Assembly (NCBI RefSeq): GCF_014805685.1
Contig: NC_060892.1
Location: 3,002,990 to 3,066,989, forward strand
DNA from: Silurus meridionalis
Lineage: Eukaryota > Chordata > Actinopteri > Siluriformes > Siluridae
Direction: 5' to 3'
DNA: 64,000 bases
Shown: in pieces, positions 56,575 through 64,000 of the stretch
How the letters are laid out: each line of letters opens with the position of its first letter
Numbering within the stretch: the first letter of the stretch is position 1
Notes under the pieces: generated by a model
The model's database searches: none
What the model saw: only the letters and a program-made list of their open reading frames with translations
Told to the model about the DNA's origin: nothing
Program-made: the position numbers and the translations under genes

Positions 56575-57008
56575 AGCTACATACAGGACACCAGACCTTT
56601 ACAGCCTGATGTAGATCTTCCCAAAAACTCTTACTATAAATATGAAGGCAAAGTTTGTTCGATTTACTTTAACTAGGAGACCCATGACATGTCTGTTTGC
56701 ACGAAGCCAGCTCCATAAAGATATGCTTTACATGGACTGGAGTGGAAGATCTCCTGCTTTAGACCTCTGACCTCAACCCCATTGATCAATGAATGTGAAT
56801 GCTGACTGCACCTCAAGCCTCCTCACCTCACCTGCATCATTCCCTGACTTCACTAACACCCTTAGTTCTGAATGAACCACCACAAAATCTAGTAGAACAT
56901 TTTCCCAGAAGAGTGCAGCTAATTATAAGAGCAACTGAGAACTAAATGTGGAATTGGACATCCAAAAAGAAGCACATACCAAACTTACGGTCAACAAGCT
57001 TTTCTTTA
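56575..57008 (+). mobile_element. Tc1/mariner-type relic (second family)
   Basis: CATGTCTGTTTGCACGAAGC, CTCAACCCCATTGATCAATG (from NPIEHLW), CCTCACCTCACCTGCATCAT and CAACAAGCTTTTCTTTATA mark it. A Tc1 deletion derivative sits immediately at its right end. Confidence 0.7.
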
Positions 57009-57519
57009 TAGACTGATCAGCATAACATTATGAGCACCTGCCTAATATTGTGTTGGTCCCATTTCGCTGCAAAAATCAGTCGTGACCCGTCGATCATCAA
57101 CAGCATGAACTTCTTCAGCAGTTTGAGCTACAGGAGCTCAACTGTTGGATCAGACCACACGGACCAGCCTTCGCTCAACACGTGCGCCAATGATCCTCGG
57201 CCGCCCACGACCCTGTCGCCGGTTCACCATTGTTTCTCCCTTGGAGCACTTTTGATAGACACTGATCACTGCAGACCAGGAACATCCCACAAGAGCTGCA
57301 GTTATGGAGACGCTCTGACCCGGCCGTCTAGACGTCACAATTTGTCAAACTCGCTCAAATCCTTACGCTCTGCCATTTTTCCTGCTTTAGACATCAACTT
57401 TGAGGACAAAATGTTCACTTGCTGCCTAACAAATATATCGACCCACTAAAAGGTGCCATGATGACGAGATCATCAGTGTTCTTCATTTCACCGCTCATGT
57501 TCTGACTGATCGGTGTATA
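57009..57519 (-). mobile_element. Tc1-like deletion derivative, copy 3 (full length)
   Basis: Ends are ATAGACTGATCAGC and CTGATCGGTGTAT. On the - strand it encodes RRPGQSVSITAALVGCSWS and RRQGRGRPRIIG, the Tc1 DNA-binding region. It has the same jump to the C-terminal VTT segment as copies 1 and 2. Confidence 0.9.
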
Positions 57520-58089
57520 GTGTAAGTCTTATAGCTAGAAGGAACGCTTTGTTCGGGACATATTAAGTCTAATCTTTCGATTAAAGGCGAGAGTTCCGAA
57601 GTTTTTTACTCTGTAGTTAAGTTCTCTCATTTGGCACCTTCGGTGTTTTGGGTCCAGAGCCGCTCCTGGGCCTCGTCCAGCTCTGAGATCATTGCAGTCG
57701 CTTTGGTGTAATAGCTTCCTGCAGGCCTGCACACTCAGCATCCGGCCCAGCCGCCTCTGCTCTGATTCTGACTGATAATGAGAACACACTCTGGAGGGGG
57801 TGAAGGTGCTCGCTGAAGCACACACACAGCTCTTATTCTGTGTTCTACCACGTCCAGATAAGACCTCATCTGACCGAGAGCAGAGCGGTCGTTTCCTCCC
57901 GGATTGACAAGAGCATGATGGAGAGGAACGAGACGGCTCCGCCTCTTATTAAAGAACATACATCTGCAATCTCTCCCCCATTCTTTTTTTTTTTTACCTC
58001 TTTCCTGTCCCGTTCGTTTTTATCCGAGCAAATTTCAAAGTTACATATCATTTATCTTTAGGCATTAGACCGAAAAGCCCCCCGATGAT
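57520..58089. other. tm2d1 intron DNA, unresolved
   Basis: 57600-57960 is GC-richer than its surroundings, and all three - strand frames are partly open (e.g. ISELDEAQERLWTQN near 57612-57690). I cannot join them into a plausible exon, so no gene is called. Confidence 0.4.
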
Positions 58090-58465
58090 TCCGGACCCGA
58101 GGGACGCGATCGATGGATATAAATAATAACAACATGTTCGAGGTGTTTATTCATTAGTTCTGAGAGACGCGTTCCCCGGCCAACGCTGCTCTTAGCGGAT
58201 GTAGCTGGAGTTAAAATATGGCGCTGTAACGCCGAGAGCCGGGCGTAAATGGGCTCTCGGGGGAAGCGATACTCTTTATCAAAAGTGTCATGCTTTAAAA
58301 CGGAGCGCCCCGGACAAGCGTACAGCTAATTGAGAGTGTAAGTGTGTGGCGGCTCTCTGTGCCAGCCGCACTTCTTAAAAGCATTGCTCTCTCAGGGCCT
58401 TCAATAAGACATTAAGAGAACAATAAACGCTTTGAGAGCCCCTGTTAATCAAAGTGCTAGAGCCA
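58090..58465 (-). promoter_or_regulatory. Candidate conserved non-coding element in tm2d1 intron
   Basis: The stretch is repeat-free and balanced in composition. It carries GTACAGCTAATTGAGAGTG, CAATAAGACATTAAGAGAAC, CTTTATCAAAAGTG and TTAATCAAAGTG (TCF/LEF-like) motifs. It resembles a developmental enhancer. Being downstream of nfia, it could serve either gene. Confidence 0.4.
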
Positions 58466-58699
58466 TTTAAAAAAAAAAAAAAAAAATGAAAGGGAAAAAA
58501 AAAAAATAAGATTTGCTCTATTTTCTCCGCTGGTTGAAGAGCAGGTCAGTGGCGAGACCGCGGAGGAAGTATATTTTGAAATTGCGAAGATGAGGAGACT
58601 CCACCAAAGTGGTGAAAATATCTGGCCTCACATTCTGCAGAAGGAAAACATCCTGAGTTTACAATAAGACTGGTCTGAGCTTCTTTTTTCATCCACACC

Positions 58700-59300
58700 T
58701 CGTCCCCGTTTGCTCTTATAATAAGCTCCACTCTTCTGAGAAGATGTTCCACCAGATTTTGTGGAGATTTGTGAAGACTCATTCAGCCTCAAGAGTGTTG
58801 ATAAAGTCAGATACGTGTGTAGATGAGGCGAGAAGGCCTGGGGTGGAGTCAGCGTTCACATTCATCCCGTTTAATAGGGGGTGAGGTCAGAGCTGTATAG
58901 CAGGAGATCTTCCACGCACTTCCATCCCATGTACAGTAAAGCACACATTAACAATGATGGAACTGTAATGAATGGACATTCAGTGATGGGTTTTTTCAGG
59001 GAGGTTTTAAACTTATACATTGTTTAATGCACCTCTGTACAGCTGCACTGAGACGATGTATGTTGTTCACTGTACTAAAATGTAAAGCAGATCTTCATGG
59101 AGCTGGCTTTGTGCACAGGAGCACTGTCATGCTGGAACAGGTTTGGGTCTCCTAGTTCACGTGAAGGTAAAAGTTCATGGCACTGTATCCAAATTCATAC
59201 TATACATTTGTGTACCTCCATTATTGTGTTTACAGTTTGAGGAAGAACCACATATCGCTGAAAAAATCTGGTGTCCCAATACTTTCATCCTTATAGTGTA
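58700..59300 (-). mobile_element. Tc1/mariner-type relic with internal insertion
   Basis: It contains GAGAAGATGTTCCACCAGAT, GCCTGGGGTGGAGTCAGCGT and CATGCTGGAACAGGTTTGGG and ends TGGTGTCCCAATACTTTC. The reverse frame gives LVEHLLRRVELIIRANGDE, matching the Tc1 C-terminal PRRV segment. About 150 unrelated bases (58935-59085) interrupt it. Confidence 0.75.
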
Positions 59301-59390
59301 TATGTATAATGTTTTGATGAATCTATTTGTAAAATTTACTAACTATGGAGAATACACACTTTTAGAGAAGGGATTACTGTCTAAGAAGGA

Positions 59391-59396
<6 letters not shown>

Positions 59397-59480
<84 letters not shown>
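59397..59480. repeat. (TA)n microsatellite
   Basis: This is a perfect TA run of about 42 units. Confidence 0.97.
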
Positions 59481-59484
<4 letters not shown>

Positions 59485-59489
59485 GCATT

Positions 59490-59930
59490 ACAACACTAAG
59501 GCGTGTCCTGAGAGTCACATAGAATACAGATTAACATGGCAGAGGTAGAGCTGCATCTTATAGGAGACAGAAAATAAAATAAAATTATGCTTTTATCTTT
59601 GCACTCCAAAGGCGTGTTTGTAAAAGAGGCCACGTGTTAGAAGTCAGAAAACACTTGAGTAAATTGATGATTTGCCGTCTGTCTGAACCAAAGAAATAAA
59701 CGTGAACTATTTGTACCATATTGAATTGCAGAGCATCGTATTTTTTTTACCATTGCATCGTATTGCACTGATCCGCATTGCGTTAAATCGAAAATAAAAA
59801 TGGGGGTTAGATGGGTGTTTCATCGCATCGGTAGCTGCTACATATGTATTTTTAACGTCTCGTTGGCTATGCAGCAAGATGCGAATCTCATCGGTCTCGG
59901 TTATGGAGATGGACATCTCTAATACAGGCG
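59490..59930. repeat. Uncharacterised dispersed repeat (also at 51745-52110)
   Basis: AGAGTCACATAGAATACAGA, TTAACATGGCAGAGGTAGAG and CGTTGGCTATG are shared with 51745-52110 in the same order and orientation. Terminal structure is unclear. Confidence 0.65.
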
Positions 59931-60299
59931 GACTACATATAGATTTGCAAAGAGCTAATGCACTTTCTGAAGACAGATTAAAAGACGGGTCTAGACATGA
60001 CAAGATGTTTCTATTGAAGAAGCAGAGATAAATAGAATGGTACGATCTAAACAAGCGTGTGCTCGTGCTACATGCCTGCTTCCATCCATCTGTAAAAAGA
60101 GTGACGCTTGCAGTTAAACATGAACGCAGGAAACGCTCTATTAAATCGTACATTTTCGCCACCAGCCGGAACGACGGCGTGTTCCTTTTTTTTCTTTTTT
60201 TAAACGTTACGGAAGTCTCGACAGAATCCCCGTTTGCAATAGTTATTCCCAGCGTCATCGCTCATCATGTGCTCAAGAGTTTGATGAATGTGTGTCCGG

Positions 60300-61637
60300 G
60301 AGGCGGGTGAGTGCGGGGGCCGAGCACATGCTACTCCTATGTATAGCTTCATTCAGGCCTGGAGAGCTTAATGAGGATGGAGAGGGTGAGGTTACGCCTA
60401 ACGAGATGACAAATGGACTGGCTTTTTTACTCTCCTATCACACTGTGAATCCAGGAAGGGGTGGTGGTGGTGGAGGAAGGCTCGGGGGACCGTGTGCCCA
60501 ACCGGAGCGGGGGTGGTGGTGGTGGGTGATAGGGTTGAATAAGGGGTAGAAAACAAACCACACACTCATTAGCCTTTCTCACAGAGCACGAGCCCCCCAG
60601 AGGAGACAGCACAGAGACACAGGTGCTACCGAACACAAAAACACAATCTCAGTGCGCGCACACACAGACACACAGACACACACACACAAAAAGGAGCACT
60701 GTAGGGGCTTCATAGAGTTTTAAGTAGTTTCAAGTAGTTTTGCATGTTTGTCACACTTTAATGTTTCTTAGGTTTAGGGGGCAAACACTTTTTCACACAG
60801 GGCCATATAGTTTTGGATTTTGATTTCCCTCGATAATAATAACCTTAATTTCAAAACTGCATGTTGTGTTCACGTGTTATCTTTTACTAATATTTAAATT
60901 AGTTTGATGATCTGAAACATTAAAGTGTGACAAACATGGGGAAAAAAAAAAAAAAAAATAGAAATCAGGAAGGGGGCAAACACTTTCACACCACTGTGTG
61001 TCTCTGGAAAATGTATATGCAATTTCCATTAATGCGTCTGCCGGATACTGAGATACACCAAATTATGCTGGATAAAAAAAAGTGATCAATTCACATAATT
61101 ATAAAAATAAATAAATATATAAAATATATAAATAAATAAATAAATAAATCAGTCTTAATGAAAAACACTGTGGTTTGATTACTACTTCTGACATATATGA
61201 TCATTACTTTTCCATCCTTCCTTCCTCTCTTCACTTTTTTCTTTTCTCATTCTATCCCTTCGTACTCCCATTTTTCTGGTTGTTATTTCCCCGTTTTATT
61301 CGGTGTCTTACTTCCTCATCATCAGGACATCAAACACACACACACACACACAAATACGTTGTTAGCGACCGGCATTAAACACTAAACTTGCTCTTCCACG
61401 TTGCTGAAAAAATCCAAGAGATTCGCTCCAATAACAGAAAGCTGATTGGCTGTTACATGTCGGTCTCGTTTGTAATCGGAATGTAAATTTTAGTGAGGTT
61501 AAGAATTAAGACCTTTTTAAGACTCTGCAAAACCCTGTTCTTATTATCTCCCCCTCTTTCACCATTCTGAACAGTATATTGAGTATTTATCGTTGAAGAC
61601 AAGGAAAAAATAAATAAATAAATAAAGTCATACAAAC
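60300..61637. other. tm2d1 intron, mostly unique
   Basis: It contains GGTGG-rich DNA (60455-60535), a GCACACACAGACACAC patch (60655-60690), TAAATAAA repeats (61100-61150) and a short CA run near 61334-61350. A - strand frame ending ITNETDM near 61465 coincidentally resembles the tm2d1 tail. The real tail exon lies at 56280-56390. Confidence 0.6.
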
Positions 61638-61711
61638 CTGCATTGATATCAAGATGAAGTCCACCAGGCTTCCGATTCCACAGAAACCCACAGTGCAGAA
61701 CTTTAGCAGCC
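61638..61711 (-). CDS. tm2d1: tm2d1 coding exon (second transmembrane helix)
   Basis: TM2D1 (also called beta-amyloid-binding protein) is a small membrane protein with two transmembrane helices and a DRF motif. Its family is linked to Notch signalling and phagocytosis. This 74-base exon has a CTTTCCAG acceptor and a GTTTGT donor. It completes the split Gly and encodes GLLKFCTVGFCGIGSLVDF then ILISMQ, the second TM helix, 25 residues in all and almost identical to human TM2D1. The TM2D2 and TM2D3 paralogues differ in this segment. Confidence 0.97.
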
Positions 61712-62154
61712 CTGGAAAGACACACAGTATCTTATAAGAAACCCGCTACAGGTCTCTGAAACACCCGCTACCCCGCGTGCTCTATTCTCCACCAGGCAGT
61801 AGGAGGTCCGCATAAAGTATCGCGCGACACAAAGCAGCACTCGGAGGTCACGCTCGCCCGCGAAGAAGGTTTGTTTGATTGCGGCGGTTTTCCGGTCGCC
61901 CTAGCCTTTGCAGGTGACATGAGGGAGACTGAATAAAGACAAAACTGCGGACAATAAACTGCGAACAGCTTGCGGGCCGGGGTCCCGCTCGGTCGCAAAA
62001 CATTTCCAAAACGTAGGTCGTGTGAAGAGCCAAAACAGCATGCGTCATTGTTTTGCGATAATGGTGTGTTAACTTCGTCTTCATAAACGTGGAGAAAAAA
62101 AAAAGGCACGATTTTGTATTCCAGTCACAGCCGCTTGTATATGGAGTGAATAAC

Positions 62155-62440
62155 TGGTTTGGGCTTAAGCCATTAGGGGTCTGAGAGAATTGCAATTAAT
62201 TAATCCTCCCCCATCTAGTAATTTAAACATAATTACTGTTAATCATTAGTAATAGCACTGATAATTGGTCATTGAGCGGCTTAATCGTGTTGATTCCAAC
62301 ACTGATCTCAAAAGAGGAGCCTGTTCAGCCGTGCCAGGTCGTGTGTTAAGAGCTGAAAGGCGCAGCAGCTCGCAGGTCCGAGCGGTCCAGGTGCAAATCT
62401 CGGCTCCGGCTCTGTGTGGGCCTGCCTCTCACATTAAAAA
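62155..62440 (-). promoter_or_regulatory. Candidate conserved non-coding element in tm2d1 intron
   Basis: It contains GAATTGCAATTAATTAATCC, ATCATTAGTAATAGCACTGA and GCACTGATAATTGGTCATTG. This is a dense cluster of homeodomain-type TAATT cores with a CCAAT-like motif, in unique sequence. Confidence 0.4.
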
Positions 62441-62825
62441 AAAAAAAAAAAAAAAAAGGCGGCGAAGAAAGGAAGCGTTTAGCTACCATCGGGCTTTGTA
62501 CTTTTGCAGGTGCTTAATTGATAGGAATGCTCTTAATGCATGGAGAGAGGAAGAAAAGCAGCCTTGCGCCGTCCCCACTTCAGTGTAGCCGTAACTTATT
62601 CAGCACTGGTTTCCTCCACGTGAGATAATGTTCGATTCGCTCAAAGAAAATCCGCCGGCTTTGTTCGCCGGCCTAAATTCGGATCGACGCCGCTAAAACA
62701 CGCTAACAATAATTCCAATAATTATGCCGTGAGTAAAAAACAAAATAGGAAATGGACGTGACTGGACAAAAAAAAAAAAAAAACAACAGCAACCTCAGAG
62801 ATGTTAAGTGTTAGAGGTTTAAATA

Positions 62826-63258
62826 CACTATACAAACTAAAGTATTGGGACACCTGACTTTTCATTAAACTGTTACAACAGTCAAAAGCACGCAATCGTA
62901 TAGGGTGCATTACGTTTTTGCTTCACTTGAACTAAACATGTGCACAAACCCAGCTCCAAGAAGATATGCTTTACATGGCTTAAAGTGGAAGATCTCCTTC
63001 TATAGCCCTCCAACCCTCCTGAAGACCTTTGGGATGAATTGGTACTGCACCCTCAGACCTCCTCACCTCGACCTTTATCGGTACCTGGCTTTAAAACACC
63101 CTTGTTGCTGAAGGAATCTCCACAAAATCTAGTGGAACATGTTCCCAGGAGAGTAAAGGTCATCATAACAGGAAATGGGGACTAAATGTGGTATGGGATG
63201 TCCAAAATGCACCAAACAAAAATTACCATAGACCAACTTTTCTCCATATTGTGGATCA
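62826..63258 (+). mobile_element. Tc1/mariner-type relic (second family), nearly complete
   Basis: It starts CACTATACAAACTAAAGTATTG with GGGACACCTGACTTTTC. It contains CATGTGCACAAACCCAGCTC, GACCTTTGGGATGAATTGGT (from LWDEL) and CCTCCTCACC, and ends near CTTTTCTCCATATTGTGGA. Confidence 0.75.
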
Positions 63259-63369
63259 ACAGCTGATGCTTATATGAAACGCTTGTGCATTATGTCTGTA
63301 CAGACTAAAAAACTAATACATAGGAGATATAAAGAGGCTCATTATATAAATGGATTCTGAGAGACGTAC

Positions 63370-63461
63370 CGAGAGCTGGATAACCCAGATAGAAGCGATC
63401 TGCCCCCAGCCATCCCAGGAAGAGAGACAAAGCCACTGCCACTTTATATGAATAGCCAGTC
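63370..63461 (-). CDS. tm2d1: tm2d1 coding exon (first transmembrane helix, DRF motif)
   Basis: On the - strand, after CTCTGTTAG, the exon completes a codon with its first base. It then encodes TGYSYKVAVALSLFLGWLGA and DRFYLGYPAL, leaving one G before the GTACGT donor. The GYSYKVAVALSLFLG sequence identifies TM2D1, and DRF lies between the two helices. In this family DRF resembles the G-protein-coupling motif of receptors. The 92-base length and phases (2 in, 1 out) join exactly to the exon at 61638-61711. The luminal cysteine-rich part and the signal peptide are upstream, beyond 64000. Confidence 0.97.
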
Positions 63462-63473
63462 CTAACAGAGTAC

Positions 63474-64000
<527 letters not shown>

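Larger units (their letters stand above)
56391..61637 (-). other. tm2d1: tm2d1 last intron (5.2 kb)
   Basis: It runs from the GTTTGT donor (near 61637) to the acceptor at 56391-56392. It holds Tc1 relics, a Tc1 deletion derivative, a candidate conserved block (58090-58465), a (TA)42 tract and GGT-rich simple DNA near 60470-60535. Apart from the features listed separately it is unremarkable. Confidence 0.8.
61712..63369 (-). other. tm2d1: tm2d1 intron with candidate conserved block and Tc1 relic
   Basis: It runs from the GTACGT donor near 63369 to the acceptor at 61712-61713. It contains the candidate conserved element 62155-62440, A runs at 62438-62457 and 62768-62783, and the relic at 62826-63258. 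The section 61740-62100 is GC-richer and CpG-containing, with no exon recognised. Confidence 0.8.

Noticed and set aside
57535..57960. Possible extra - strand gene (frames with ISELDEAQERLWTQN and SESEQRRLGRML)
   Set aside because: The frames cannot be joined by plausible splice sites, and no family is recognised. It was left as unresolved intron DNA.
61453..61500. - strand peptide ending ITNETDM, resembling the tm2d1 tail
   Set aside because: The true tail exon (IVGPSDGSDY...ITNETFRRTQ) is at 56280-56390 with the correct phase and acceptor. This match is a coincidence.

Overview
The window is vertebrate chromosomal DNA, almost certainly from a teleost fish and possibly a catfish (the catfish guess rests on the SINE and Tc1 repertoire and is inference). 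Coding sequence is sparse. It lies in short exons with canonical GT/AG splice sites, separated by long introns full of (CA)n, (CT)n and (TA)n microsatellites, tRNA-like SINEs, Tc1/mariner relics and LINE fragments. There is no bacterial, phage or organellar character and no operon, CRISPR array or defence locus.

Two genes are firmly supported, and they converge. On the + strand are the last five coding exons of nfia (nuclear factor I/A): 521-652, 8057-8235, 9466-9631, 10765-10856 and a terminal exon at 25649-25663. They encode the proline-rich transactivation C-terminus. The DNA-binding N-terminus lies upstream, outside the window. A long 3' UTR follows the stop codon at 25661-25663. I place its end near 34.93 kb, with an alternative end near 30.25 kb. 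On the - strand are the last three coding exons of tm2d1 (TM2 domain-containing 1): 63370-63461, 61638-61711 and 56280-56390. They encode both transmembrane helices with the DRF motif and the C-terminal tail. Its 3' UTR probably ends near 54.25 kb. The signal peptide and luminal part lie beyond 64000. In mammals NFIA and TM2D1 are also convergent neighbours, so the synteny separates nfia from its paralogues nfib, nfic and nfix.

Layout. 1-25648: nfia exons and introns. The introns carry a Tc1 deletion derivative (1-251), Tc1 relics, a hAT-like element, candidate conserved non-coding blocks (about 4.05-4.68 and 5.10-5.68 kb), a TIR transposon family clustered at 11-18 kb, a GATA/GACA compound repeat, a GA-rich minisatellite and a perfect 26-bp inverted repeat. 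25664-34930: the 3' UTR, with an 8-mer miR-223 site and several inserted repeats. 34930-54245: intergenic DNA with SINEs, an RTE LINE end, a 34-35-bp satellite, three TIR elements, an L2-type LINE relic and a 48-bp tandem repeat. 54245-64000: tm2d1, its introns and more repeats.

The two genes have unrelated jobs: a transcription factor for glia, haematopoietic and urogenital development, and a small membrane protein. No functional link is implied beyond shared chromosomal neighbourhood. I found no previously undescribed multi-gene system. The most interesting signals are the repeat tracts pressed against splice sites in both genes, the miR-223 site, a Tc1 derivative family sharing one deletion junction, a fold-back transposon, and several unusual tandem arrays.
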